Part shown: positions 1 through 11,700 of the stretch, piece by piece
How positions within the stretch are numbered: the first letter of the stretch is position 1
How the letters are laid out: each line of letters opens with the position of its first letter
NCBI GenBank assembly: GCA_019321725.1
Contig: CM033120.1
Coordinates: 6,019,694 to 6,083,693 of the forward strand
Length of the DNA stretch: 64,000 nucleotides
Direction of reading: 5' to 3'
Source of the DNA: Paulownia fortunei
Taxonomy: Eukaryota; Streptophyta; Magnoliopsida; Lamiales; Paulowniaceae
Position numbers and translations under genes: made by a program
Notes under the pieces: model-generated
The model's database searches: none
What the model saw: the letters and a program-made list of their open reading frames with translations, nothing else
What the model was told of the DNA's origin: nothing

Positions 1-367
1 CTATAGACTATTCAACAAGATCTCATGCACTCCTTTCCTTCCAACAGAAATTTAACTATGTTGATAGTTGTACCCTTTCTTACGCTAGAAAATCAAGGCC
101 CTAGATGCATCGTCTAATTTAAATAAGGGTACTACTTTAGAAAAAAATAAATAGTTGTTTTCAGATTACTGAAAGGTCAAACTGTTAATTTAGCATCTCC
201 AACATGCTCAACTGTACTATATATTCAGTTGTCATGCTATGCTGTATCTTAGTCATTTTTCCCTTAATAATTCAAATATTTTTTTTAGTCAACACAATAT
301 GCATGCCAGCGTATGCATCTTAAAATATTTATATTTAAATTTGTAATAAATCTGGACTTTTATGTAG
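1..367 (+). other. Intron 1 (3' part) of the AKR gene
   Basis: No coding potential is seen. The stretch is AT-rich and ends in an acceptor AG at 366-367. The preceding exon is outside the window. Confidence 0.7.
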
Positions 368-568
368 GCTCTCAAGGGAGGGATGAGGGAAAAAGTGGAG
401 CTGGCAACGAAATGTGGATTCAAATATGAGAATGGGAGGTTCGGTATAGTTGGTGATCCTGCCTATATACGGGCTGCCTGTGAGGCCAGTTTGAAGCGGC
501 TTGTTGTTGACTACATTGATCTCTATTACCTACATCGGATTGACATAAATGTGCCTATTGAAGTCGCG
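368..568 (+). CDS. AKR gene, exon 2 (first in window)
   Basis: Acceptor AG at 366-367 and donor GT at 569-570. The exon has 67 whole codons from [12 protein letters not shown] to NVPIEVA. It carries the candidate catalytic Lys in ATK and the His in YYLHRID. The ATG at 383 is internal, because homologous sequence continues upstream of it and the family start lies in an earlier exon. Confidence 0.9.
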
Positions 569-3500
569 GTTAGTTCCATTTCCCTTTTTTACTTTTGCAA
601 TGTGACCATGTAATTTTACTTTACACTATACGAATACCTTGATCTCTAATCCACCATGGAAATTGGCTTTAGGATTTAAACACTATGTAATGTTACAATC
701 ACGAATTCTAGGAGTCCCTGTTGTTATGACGATGGTATTGATGAAATAAGTCATCTTGCTAGCATTTCATGTTGTACAGAAGCTCCTACATTTTGTTAAA
801 CTGGAAGCTGTAAAATTATTAAGCTTTTAAAAATTCATAACCATGTTTAACTTGAGTTTAAAGTACAAGAACCTTTTGGATGGAGGCATTGCCCTGTAAT
901 AATGTTAGTGCAACTATACAATAATTGCTCTATGAGGGTAAGACAGAGTAGATTTAGTTCTGGAGCATGTGCTAGTTACATAACTGAACAGACTACTTCA
1001 TTTCTACTGTTAGAATCAAAGTAAGTTCATACTTTGATATTATTGTAAGATCAAACCAATTTAAGTAATTAATTTTTTTGATATTTCTAAGACATGATAT
1101 TGGAGTGATGTTGATCATTTATTGTTCTTCTCATTTAAATTAACCTATAATTACATCTATATAAATAGGTGATCATTTGTAATGTAACAACTTAACCTAA
1201 ATTGAGGGACTTCAAGAGAATATTAAATGGGTTGTACTTTTGTTGTTGAAGATCCATGATGAGAGGAAATATGTATGGAATGATACATCTTGCACTATAA
1301 TATGGGATAATTCATGAACATCATAATTGATATGTAACCTAGAATGACATGCATGGATTGTGCAATGACAAAGCCAAAGCAAAAACAAATGAAGTAAGAA
1401 GAAGAAAATCAAAAAGTTAAACGGTTTGACCATTTGGCCTACGCCCAAGGATAAATGCCGAAAGGGCTTAAAACACATATTATTCAATTGTCATTTTCAT
1501 ATTCAACTTGAGGGGAGTGTTAGAATCAAACTTGATACTTTGATATAATTTTAAGATCACACCAATTTAAGAAATTAAATGTTGTGATATTTAGGATTTC
1601 ATAAGATTTTGATATTGGATTGATTTCCTCCATTTATCATTCATCCCATTGTGATTCACCTAGGTGATCACTTGTGATGTGATGTAATAGTAAGAGAGAA
1701 TAACATGAGTATATAATAGTCCAAAAGGCCAAACCTTTCTTTTTCTCTCTTCACTTTCTTTATCTAATTTAACATCTACAGTATGCTTCATTTAATATCT
1801 GAATAATTTCTGAGAAATTGAACATTTTACCCTGCCTGCACTTCAGGGTTTTCTTTTTATATCCAATTCTGCTGGATAAAACTGTGAGTATAGAAACTTA
1901 CCTGAATGAAAGGGAAGTTCTTATGCTAGCAGCGAGACATTCTTTTAACTCAAATAAATGACAGGCAGGTCATAAAGGAACAGCCTACCATTTTGCACTT
2001 ATCCAACTTAATTTCTGTATTTCAGATCTTCTTCTGCTTCAGATTTTATAAGTCATATGTAAAAATTTCCCTGTTATCATAAAACAACTGTGACTAGTTG
2101 TTTCATAATTTGAATTCAAGAAGAATATTCCACCTCCCCCACCCTTTTTTAAGTGATGACCGTTTCTTATGTTAATGAAGTTTCTGCCTTTTATAAGCTT
2201 ACATCTTGAGAACCAATCAACATGGATGTTTGCATTTGCAGTTCTTGACCTAAGCGCTACCCTTTATTTCTTTTCTGGGCTTATCCAGTTAAGCATATGC
2301 CTTAGTCAATCAAGGAGGCACATGCATTTTTCAGTTACTATTTCAACATTTGACCAATGGTTGTTTAGGATAGAGGTTCATACATTGTGGTATATTCTGG
2401 AACTGTTTCTACTGTCTTTCTTACAAAACAATTTGTATCCCGGAAATAAAACAGTTATACAAAATGGTGAACACCATTGGTTACCTGTGTCGTCCACCAT
2501 CCTTGTTTATATAAGGTTGAAACTAATGCGTCAAGTTTCATCAAATTGGTTTATGAGCTTGAACAAATCTAGATAAACAGAATTAACAGCGAGAGACATA
2601 GAAACAATAAAAGGTTTTGAATTTGAATGGAAATTTTACGCCTTTTTTTTTCATCCGGGAGTGGCTAGTACAGTACTAGATCTCCAAAGAGGTATCTTTC
2701 GTTGTTCTCCATCCTCACTAATCATGTAAGTATGAGGGTCAAGGAGCCACTGTTTTACAATTTCTGTTTGACAAGTAGTATTACAATTGCAGGGAAGAAT
2801 TAGATATCGGCTCAGGATCAGAACATTAGCTTACCAGCAAGTTCTTTAGAGGAGTATGAGAGCTATAATGCAGTGTAAACAAATCCTACCAGAGTCAATA
2901 AAATGTCCATTTATGTGATGCCATCCAACCATAGAATTTTCTTGAACAATTGTCTGATAATAAAATTATACTAATTTTTGTGACAAGAATAATGTTGCAT
3001 ATATTGTGAACTAGTTCATTCTTAAAACTCGAGTCATTTCAAACATATTTGATTATATTGTGTTCTATCATTTCTATGTGAAGCAATTTAGAAAAATATA
3101 AAAGATGATCCACCAAGTTACATCAATGTTCAGTGTCTACCAATTGTACGGCACTGATAGCCATATATGTTCTCCCTCAAAAAGGAAGATCAGTACAAAT
3201 CAGGTCGACGAAGTAAGGTAACGCTTTCAAGTTAGAGGATCTACATTGTTACCTGCTGTCATTTACTGTCATTGTATAAGGTGAGAAGTAACAATCCGCT
3301 GATTAATCATCTCACTGACATCTTTGTGTACTTATTTGCTGACCTGCGTTAATTCCTTCAACTGAAAATTATGTAGTAAATCCAATGAAGAACTCTCATG
3401 TAGATAGACTTCTGTATATACTCTTAGAAAAAACTACGATATAAACTTATCTCACTACATTTGGCTATATTGACTGCAGACGTTCACGGGAGTGCATCCA

Positions 3501-6500
3501 TTGGTAGAATACATTCTTCAGGAATTTAATTGGTTCTCTAGTTTATACTGTTAAAGACTTTATTTATTCTCTTGTTTCATATTTTGGCTGCAAAGGACTC
3601 TGTTGTCCTGCAAGTATTTTCATTAGTAGGAATAGAATATCATTTACCAACCTACCTCCTAATACACAAAAAAAAAAAAAAAAAAGCTTAGAGACCTACG
3701 ACGTTCAAATTTGGCACGATTCATTAATATCAACACTATATCATATAAGATGTAATCTCCATATGACATTAAAGTCCCTACTGATGCACCGAACAACTAT
3801 GAGTTGTTCCTCATTATTTTTGGATCTTAATTATGCACAAACTGGTTCTTACTACTGGGACGCATATGTAGATTGGAGGTGTAGTGTTTCTGAGTTCATT
3901 TTTTTTATCTTCCTGTTTAGCCGTTTTCTAATTATTTTGGAAATTTGTTTTGCATAAGGTAGGAGAACTCAAGAAACTAGTGGAAGAAGGAAAAATAAAG
4001 TACATAGGTCTATCTGAGGCATCTGCTTCGACAATCAGAAGAGCACATGTTGTCCATCCCATAACAGCTGTACAATTGGAGTGGTCTTTGTGGGTAAGAG
4101 ACGTGGAGGAAGAAATAATTCCTACTTGCAGGTTTGACTAATGCTCTCTGAATTTATTGTTGGGTTCGCTATAATCGCAGGGGTATGCGAAGTGGAAAAT
4201 TTAAATTTTTTATCTAACATAAATTTAACTCATTTGATTCGAAAGCTATTTTAACGATCGCGCTTATTCAAGTGAATATATAAATAAATATAAAATTGGA
4301 TTATACCTTTCGTGCACTTCGGTTGTTGTAGGGAATGAAGCAATCAACTGCTTATCCTGGACTATCAGAATTTGTAGGGATTCAAGTATCTCTCCTCTAT
4401 CAAGTCCACAATACGGAAGAGCAACACCAATCAAAAGGATTCACTAGTATCCTTTTACTTGTTTACTAATCTAGAACCGGAGTAAATTTTCAAGAACAAT
4501 AAAGATTGATTCTTTAAGTTCTTAAAACAATAATATGAATAGAATAACAAGAAATTGATTTTTTTTTCTTTCTTTTCTTTTCTTGGAGAGTAAAAATAGA
4601 AGACTTTAAACAAAATATTTTTTCTCAAATTTTTGAATTGAATTATGTAATTTTCATCCCTCATATATATAGGGCTGAAAATTTTAATCTCTTTCCAACT
4701 CTTGGAAAGTTTTTCAATTTTGAACTACTTCAAAACCTTATTTTGGAAGGATTCCAAATCTTCCAAACACTCTTCTCTTTTCTCTCTCCAATTGTATGTG
4801 GACTAATTTGAGACTACATTAATCATCAAAATTGTCTACATACATTGTTGATATTAATTTGAATTCTTCAAATAATATCAAGATAGATATATATCATATA
4901 TATACTATAATTATATTTAGTGGCCGATTTTATCCCATAAAATTGGTCACTATATTTATTTATCTATAAATATGTTAATTAAATAAATCATATTTATTTA
5001 ATTTATTCTCTTCATATTTTAGTGGGCTTCTTAAGTGATCCACATTAATTTTGGGTTTGGACTTAAAAATTCCCAAATAAATTCAATTGATTCAATCCCA
5101 ATTTAATCAATTCAATTGATTAATTTAATTTACTCCAATTAGGCTTCCTAATCAAATTAGGTCCAATTAAATAATTCAATTACTTAATTAAATAATTTAA
5201 TTTAACCATTAAATTAAATAGAACCCTTAATTAATTAATTGATTAATATTAATTAATTAATTTCCAACCATTGGATAAAATCTAAAATTAAAAATATTAC
5301 TTTCCATAAAGATGTGTGACCCTCTTAGGTTAACTACTAAGCTAATAATAGGTTTGCAACATTTGCAACTTATGAATAACAATTAATCCAATTAATTAAT
5401 CCAATTAATTAATCCGCTTGGAATCAACTCCTTAATTCCAAGAACTTCACTATCCATGAAAACACCTAACAAGTAATCATGGCAAACTAGTATTAGGTGA
5501 AATAGCGAGTAAACCTATTTTAGTAGCGAGTACCATACACATACGGTTCTTTCGATAGCTAATCTCCTGATTGAATCTAAGGCATAGATTATAAGTCGAA
5601 AACCTAAATGATTCAATAACTGTGATCCCATTTCAAGTTCCAATAATTCTTGATGAATCACAATTCATCCTGCCTTGGCCAAGGTTTTTGAATCACGAAC
5701 TATGAAAACACGGGAGATTCCCTTGTTTAAAAAACAAGTGTCGAATTCTATATTGGCCACTGACAAACCTCCATGCACACCAGTGCAATACCCAACATAC
5801 CCCTTTTGTAATTGTCAAGCAATTAGAAGATATATCAAAGTACTGTAGGATGCACACAAGACTACCATCATGCCTCAAATTTGAGGACTAGTCGTGTACT
5901 ATCGCAACACATAAATTCTTGTTTCAACGGGCAAAACCTCCAACAAAGAATTTCTTGCGAGGCATGTTCGGTGTACTTGTTCCCTAACAAGCACCCACAT
6001 ACATGCACTTACGCCTCTACGCTAATGCCAATGGAATGTGACATCCTCGTCTTACGAGCATGCATCATATGTACGAGTCTTACTGAGCTATTTGATGTCC
6101 CATCTCAAAAAACTCTCAACTCGAAACTTATTTAAAACCAAAGCGTTAGAGGCATGTCCCATGATCGCCATCATATGCGCGACCATGCCCCATAGCTAAA
6201 TTTGGTCTAAGGACTTTATCTAATGTGCAGAAATAAAAAAATGCAAGGCATAAAATAAAGAAAATGTCTTTTTATTAATATGATTTCCAATAAGATTGTT
6301 TTTACAAAAGCAAAAGAGTATAATACACCCAATCTAATTGGGGCGTTGGGTATCCTACTCTAACATTTATAACCATAAGTAAGGAAGCAATATACAATTC
6401 TACCTTCATCCTTTGTGCAAATTTTCAGAGAACTTGGCATTGGAATTGTAGTTTACAGTCCTCTCGGAAGAGGATTCTTTTCATCAGGGGCAAAGGTGGT

Positions 6501-7770
6501 CGAAAGTGCAACTGAAGATGATTTCCGAAAGGTTGGCTTTTCCACTCATACTAACTTACAAAACTAGTATTGTTAATTGGTAATCCTTTCTAATTTGATA
6601 TCATTTCCTTTACCAGAATTGTGAGTGTCTCATAGCAAAATATTGAAAATTATAAAAATAAAAACTGTGCCCCCTGTGAAGCTCATTGAGCGTGATTATA
6701 AGTTCTTGATTCAGAGTCAAGCAAAGTGTTACCCACACTGGGGAAATTGATGGCATAATTGGATAAGTTGCAATAGTTACTGCTAGATGAGATTTCTGAT
6801 CAGTTGCTTCACTGGAGCTTGATGAGTTAATATTATCCACTAGAGAAAGTAGCTTTTGTTCTATACCATGATCAAGTAGTCATGGAATCTGAGAGCAGAA
6901 TTTTCTCAAGCCATCTACTCAAAATGAGATGAATCTATTTATGCTTAAGATTACTAAGGTAGAATCACTGCTATATTACTAAGGTAGAAACACTGCTATA
7001 TGAGTTTGTTGAAACATCTAAACTATGTGGCCCTTTTTTCTTCTTCCTTATAGTTTTGTATGTAGAGGATACTTCTTTGTTGGACGACAACTAGGGATCT
7101 AAGTATTCATCTCTTTCACAGTGTAAGATATACCTATTATGAGATCCATCAGTAGATGAGAGACATCAATGCTAATGCTAAAACTATTCAGACTGGGAGA
7201 TGGCTCAAATTGATCTTGTATAAGCCCAATTCTCCTTTACAATGTGGTGTGTTATTAGTTGATGTGCATTCAACCACATTTGAGAATCAACTCCTTGTCC
7301 TTCCCTTTGTGTTGGTTGATTTGATCAACATCAATAATCCTTATCTGAAACCATTCATGCATACACTGTGGTGGGTTAATCATAATCCTTTCGCAGTCTG
7401 TATTTGGAGATTAAAGTTTTGAGAATTTCTATTGCAGTCTCTACCGAGGTTTCAACCTGAGAATTTGGAGCATAATAGTAGCTTGTTTGAGCGGGTGAAA
7501 GATATGGCAACTCGAAAGGGATGCACGTCATCGCAGCTTGCATTAGCCTGGATCTATCATCAGGGAAAAGATGTGTGCCCCATACCTGGTACCACCAAAA
7601 TTAACAATCTCAACCAAAATATTGGAGCTTTAGCTGTGAAATTGACATCGGAAGAGGCGGCTGAACTCGATTCCATTGCTTCATCAGTGAAAGGTGATAG
7701 ATATCAATCTCTTATAGATACATGGCTACACGTGGAAACTCCTCCCTTGTCATCTTGGAAAGTTGAATGA
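368..7770 (+). CDS. Aldo-keto reductase (perakine reductase / auxin-induced PCNT115-like), 3' part of gene, exons 2-5
   Basis: Predicted NADPH-dependent cytosolic aldo-keto reductase that reduces aldehydes or ketones; the natural substrate cannot be read from sequence. Four exons join in phase: 368-568, 3959-4131, 6429-6531 and 7438-7770. Each intron has GT at its start and AG at its end, and the Arg codon split across 4131/6429 is restored. They give 269 residues. Family members are about 340-350 residues, so roughly 70-75 N-terminal residues, including the catalytic Asp and Tyr, lie upstream of base 1. Visible family features are ELATKCGF with the candidate catalytic Lys (residue 15 of this part), [12 protein letters not shown] with the active-site His (residue 56), [30 protein letters not shown] and the cofactor-binding [18 protein letters not shown]. 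No stops or frameshifts occur, so the gene is probably functional. Introns 2 and 3 are enlarged by LTR elements. Confidence 0.9.
1008..1774 (+). mobile_element. Small deleted LTR retrotransposon (TRIM-like) in AKR intron 2
   Basis: Both ends carry a repeat beginning TGTTAGAATCAAA (1008 and 1518). A purine tract, CTTGAGGGGAG, sits directly before the second copy, as a polypurine tract should. The element ends AACA at 1774 and has a perfect 5-bp duplication TCTAC at 1003-1007 and 1775-1779. The right LTR is 257 bp. The left copy is recognisable only to about 1185, and no clear primer-binding site follows it, so an internal deletion probably removed the LTR end, the primer site and all coding sequence. 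The PPT/LTR junction suggests Copia origin. Confidence 0.8.
1518..1774 (+). repeat. 3' LTR of the small element
   Basis: Begins TGTTAGAATC, ends TTTAACA, is preceded by a polypurine tract and followed by target duplication TCTAC. It resembles 1008-1185 in the same orientation. Confidence 0.75.
3668..3685 (+). repeat. Poly(A) tract, 18 bases
   Basis: An uninterrupted run of A in intron 2. No LINE- or SINE-like sequence is visible upstream, so it is listed as a simple repeat only. Confidence 0.8.
3959..4131 (+). CDS. AKR gene, exon 3
   Basis: Acceptor AG at 3957-3958 and donor GT at 4132-4133. It encodes [20 protein letters not shown] through EEEIIPTC, plus two bases of a split Arg codon. This is the conserved barrel segment of the family with the GLSEAS motif. 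Confidence 0.9.
4158..6365 (-). mobile_element. Copia solo LTR in AKR intron 3
   Basis: On the minus strand it starts TGTTAGAGTAG (right end, 6365) and ends AACCCAACA (left end, 4158). These match the ends of the Copia LTRs at 25307-27602 and 37867-39968. It is flanked by a perfect 5-bp target duplication TTTAT (4153-4157 and 6366-6370). No internal region or second LTR is present, so it is a solo LTR left by recombination between the two LTRs of a full element. At 2208 bp it makes up almost all of intron 3, in antisense to the gene. Its weak ORFs are not genes. Confidence 0.93.
6429..6531 (+). CDS. AKR gene, exon 4
   Basis: Acceptor AG at 6427-6428 and donor GT at 6532-6533. The first base completes the split Arg codon. 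The exon then encodes [17 protein letters not shown] and a variable loop ending DDFRK. At 103 bp it is easily missed by ORF-length filters, but YSPLGRG is diagnostic for the family. Confidence 0.88.
6532..7437 (+). other. Intron 4 of the AKR gene
   Basis: A 906-bp intron with no recognised element. The ORFs at 6610-6840 (minus) and 7156-7422 (plus) show no domain similarity and are taken as chance. Confidence 0.7.
7438..7770 (+). CDS. AKR gene, last exon (exon 5)
   Basis: Acceptor AG at 7436-7437. The exon starts [13 protein letters not shown] and ends SSWKVE with TGA at 7768-7770. It contains the C-terminal helix [15 protein letters not shown] and the NADPH-phosphate binding region [20 protein letters not shown]. 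The C-terminal tail is typical for the family, so the protein appears complete at this end. Confidence 0.9.
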   Translation, partial: SLPRFQPENLEHNSSLFERVKDMATRKGCTSSQLALAWIYHQGKDVCPIPGTTKINNLNQNIGALAVKLTSEEAAELDSIASSVKGDRYQSLIDTWLHVETPPLSSWKVE

Positions 7771-8766
7771 GAATGATTTCATCCATCCTATGGTAATCAA
7801 TATCTTTGTAGTAAAACTATGCTGTGCTTACGAGTTCCTCGACTATTTAACTCGAGAACTCTGCATCAATTGTCATTCGCTATCAAAGTTGGCAAGAACT
7901 CATTTAGTTTGGCAGGTCTACTTGGTTTAAGTGAATTCAATGTACTGCAATATTTTTATCAAACTTTATATTATTGTTGTGATATCATTATATGTATCTA
8001 TATCTTTATCTGTATCTATATCTCATCTATTTATGACTATATCTATCTATATCTATACCTTTATCTATATTTATATCTATATCTATATATTTATATATAA
8101 TCTATTTATGGCTATATTTGTCTCTTTATCTATATTATCCATAATCTATAATATAGAGTATGAATTGTACAAGTTGTTTCTTTCTATTTTACAAGGACTT
8201 AAATGCCCATCTTGATTAAGTTTTTAATTGGTTGTAAAAACACACAGATAAAAAGAAGAGAAAGATAAGTAGAAAAATATTTGCCAAATATCCTATTTTT
8301 ATATTGGTTAGCCTCTCTCTTAATATGAATTTACTTTTGGAAGATTTGGTTGGGACGTGAGTGGAGTTGATATTAAGGATAGTACTCTAAACATACCTAT
8401 TTGTATATTATTTGTTGATCTAATAAAATATTATTTCATATTTGATTTTGTGCATAATGGTATCCCAATGAATATTAGAAAATTATTTTTATTAATATGA
8501 TTATAATCTTAATATATAAGTATTATATGAGTGGATTAATATTATGAATAATAAATTAAATCAAATTACAATGAAATTAATTAAAGTTGAGATTTTTAAT
8601 TAAATCATTATTAGTACCGTCCATTAACTTTAACACTAAGAATGTGAAAATTTTATCGGACAATTGATGTAGTGATATTATAGTGATAGCACTCTATATA
8701 ATGTGATTATATAGATTGGATCAAATGTAAATTGAATTTTAATTTTTTGAAAATTAAAATAACATT
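7771..8766 (+). other. 3' flank of the AKR gene
   Basis: The 3' UTR and downstream spacer, AT-rich, with the microsatellite at 7990-8108. No further gene is seen. The spacer ends where the Gypsy LTR begins at 8767. Confidence 0.6.
7990..8108 (+). repeat. Imperfect hexanucleotide microsatellite (TATCTA/TATCTT)n
   Basis: About 120 bp of tandem six-base units with point variants, starting some 220 bp after the AKR stop codon. The two overlapping ORFs here (7819-8100, 7931-8215) are products of this repeat. Confidence 0.85.
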
Positions 8767-11700
8767 TGCTACAAATTTAAGGTTGCAAATCTAAGTGTAG
8801 GTTGTGTAAAATAATAAATTTCTCATGAGTTCGAGTTCGATCTATAGAGAAGTTGTTTAAAAAATTCTGGATTATATTTCTAAAAAAATGGGGTTTATAT
8901 GATTTAGAATATATAAAAAAATAATATATGTTGTAACTAAAGAAAAACAAAAGTAATAAAAATATTAAAAATTAGGGATCCATTTTGAGTTTTGGATAGA
9001 AAAATGATTATTTATTATTTTTATCTCTCAATTTGCCACTATTGGAATCCATACATAATAAAGATTCCAATGGGAAAATAATGTCCAACACTTATTTATG
9101 GGATCAAGTATTTATGCACACATGTATCTTCAACAAATCAAGGTTTCACGTTAGCAATTGGTGTAGTAAAACCAAACGTCTAGTTAAATGAACTCAAGTA
9201 TTTGTTGTGTCATTGATGATACATAAATCAAGAATCACCACAAAACAAGTATGGTTTAGATTAAAACTCAAAATAATAATACAACTTATTTAAATATTTT
9301 CTACCCTTATAACCGTTCCTCTTTCTCTCTCAAGAGGTTCACCCTTTTTTGTCAACAAAATGAAATTTAGAAAGATATAATAAAGTAGAAAAGACTAAAA
9401 ATATAAGAGAAACTAAAGAATATATTTCTATTACTACTAGAAAACTTACATTACTAGAAAATATATATTACTACTAGAAAATTTAGTCTAAAGAAACTTC
9501 TTATAAGTTTAATGCATGGCCTATTTATAGTACTTGGAGTATGCTAGATGCCAAACATATAATGGAGGAGTTAAACAATCAAGTGGTATGCTAGTTGCCA
9601 AGAATTGATAAATTGTTACACCAAATGTTTTAAATTCTCACCTACCCAATTAAATTATATTTTTAGGTCGGATACGATCAGATTTTGATGATGAGTTAAC
9701 AAAAGTTGTAAGTCTTTCTCTACTGATATATGTTCATATATCATTTGTCAAATTGGGTTGGCGGATGAGGGAGATATAGTCAAATTACCGAATCATGTTC
9801 AAGAGTTATCCTTCAACATTAGCAGCACATTGCATCATATGTGTTTACTATTTTGACATATTTTCTCACCGTCTTGTCTCAACAAACTTGTTTATTTACC
9901 TCTTGTGTATAACATATCCAAATTTCAGCCCAAAATTAATTTGGACTTAAGAGATATGACCCAATTGGTAAAATAAGTTAGGACTTGGCTGAGTTCTGAT
10001 CCGAATTTTTGGTGATCCATTTTGTACTACCACTTGGACATTTTGCTGCTATAATCAAGATTAAAATAGGTCGAGCTGCCAACACAAAAGTTGTAGTTCT
10101 ATCTCTTGAATTTTAAATGAAGTAAGATTCAGGTTCCTAGTGTAATACCCGAGCCTCGTGCTACTCATCTGGCCAATATAGTTCATGCATTTTATGCCAC
10201 GTATGTGTCATTTGCATTTTAATTGATATTTCATATTGCATTATATTTTATACGGCATTTTAATAATTAAACTTTTGAAGTTGTCACCGATATTAGTTTC
10301 CAGATTCTTTAACCTAATTGGTTGAGTTGGTACTAAGATATGAGAATTTAAGTATCAACTATTAGATAGCATTATAATACACGTAAGTGAAAGGTGGCAT
10401 CGTTGTGTTTATCGGTGTAGGATAAACTATGCAAATAAATTAATTAGGGGGAAAATAATGATAGTAATAGTAATAATAATAATAATAAAAGAAAATAATA
10501 ACATTATCATATTAATTAAGAGATTGTAAATTCTTACTAGAAATAAACTTGGGGGTTTATAAATAAACATCAAAATATTATATACTAAATATACATATAA
10601 AAATATAATATATATATACATATATATATGTATAGATGTACGAAATATATATATATATATAAGTATGTATATGGAGTATAAAACAAATGATACCATAATA
10701 TACATACATATATATATATATATGCATATATGCGTGTACCACTTGTAGTGTATAATATATTACACATATGTTATAACATATTGTAGTAGATAAGTATACA
10801 TATGTTATAATATATTATATTAGGTTTCTTAATTGTTAAGTTATATTTATGTATGTTAACACATGTCCGCACCACAACAAAGAAAGGAAAAGAAATATGT
10901 ATTAACACGCACCACACACACACGTCTGCACGATAGCAAAGAAAGGAAAAGAAAACAAAAAGAAGAAGAAATAGCACAAACAAATTTCAACTATAGAAAT
11001 GTGAGAAAATTTTGGGTAAGTCCCTTGTTCTTTTTGTACGGATAAAAATATATATTTATGCTGTTTATTTCTAATTTGAAATAAAGTTTTTGATCCAAGT
11101 TAATTAGTTATCTACCTGTGAGACAATAATTAACATACACCTTTAATTCAAAATTAATTACAAAGATTTAATTTTATTATCCTGTATTAATTGGATAAAA
11201 TAGCTAATTTAATTGAGGGATTTTTTACGGGGATTATAACACATCAATTAGATAATATTAAAATAAATTCGAGATGAGAAATTAAGGTATTCAAAAGGTT
11301 CTAATTGGTGTGAGTATAAATTTTAAGGTTTGATTGTTATTTAATTAAATTTAAGATTTAAGACCCCTTATGAGATTTGATATAAGAAACTCATTGATTA
11401 AGAATGAAAATTAATACGTTATACTTTTACAGGCAGTCTTATATCTAAGGCTAGGGAGGAGAATCTTGTTAACCTTCAGTAGGATATCAAAGGTGGAAGG
11501 TAAGTGAAAATCCATTTGCAACTACAATATATGGGCATAGTATTTCATGGCTTATTTATATTAAATGTGATCCTTGTATCTTGATGAGTGTTTTGATGAG
11601 TATTATAAATATCTTATAGTGCATACGTTGTTTGGATGACATGACATGTGATTCACTGTGTCATTGAACATGCCATTCATCAATATTTACACGTGCATGC

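Larger units (their letters stand above)
569..3958 (+). other. Intron 2 of the AKR gene
   Basis: A 3.4-kb intron. Apart from the small LTR element at 1008-1774 it holds an 18-base A run at 3668-3685 and otherwise unremarkable AT-rich sequence. The ORFs inside it (for example 2169-2576) have no recognisable domain. Confidence 0.7.

Noticed and set aside
2169..2576. 135-codon ORF in intron 2
   Set aside because: No recognisable domain, poor codon pattern, and it lies inside an intron of a well-supported gene.
5881..6135. 84-codon ORF in the intron 3 solo LTR
   Set aside because: Falls within LTR sequence; related stretches in the other LTR copies do not keep the frame.
7819..8215. Two ORFs after the AKR stop codon
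   Set aside because: Created by the TATCTA repeat and low-complexity sequence; no start context or domain.
10427..10983. Several overlapping minus-strand ORFs rich in Ile and Tyr
   Set aside because: Products of AT-rich microsatellites inside the solo LTR.
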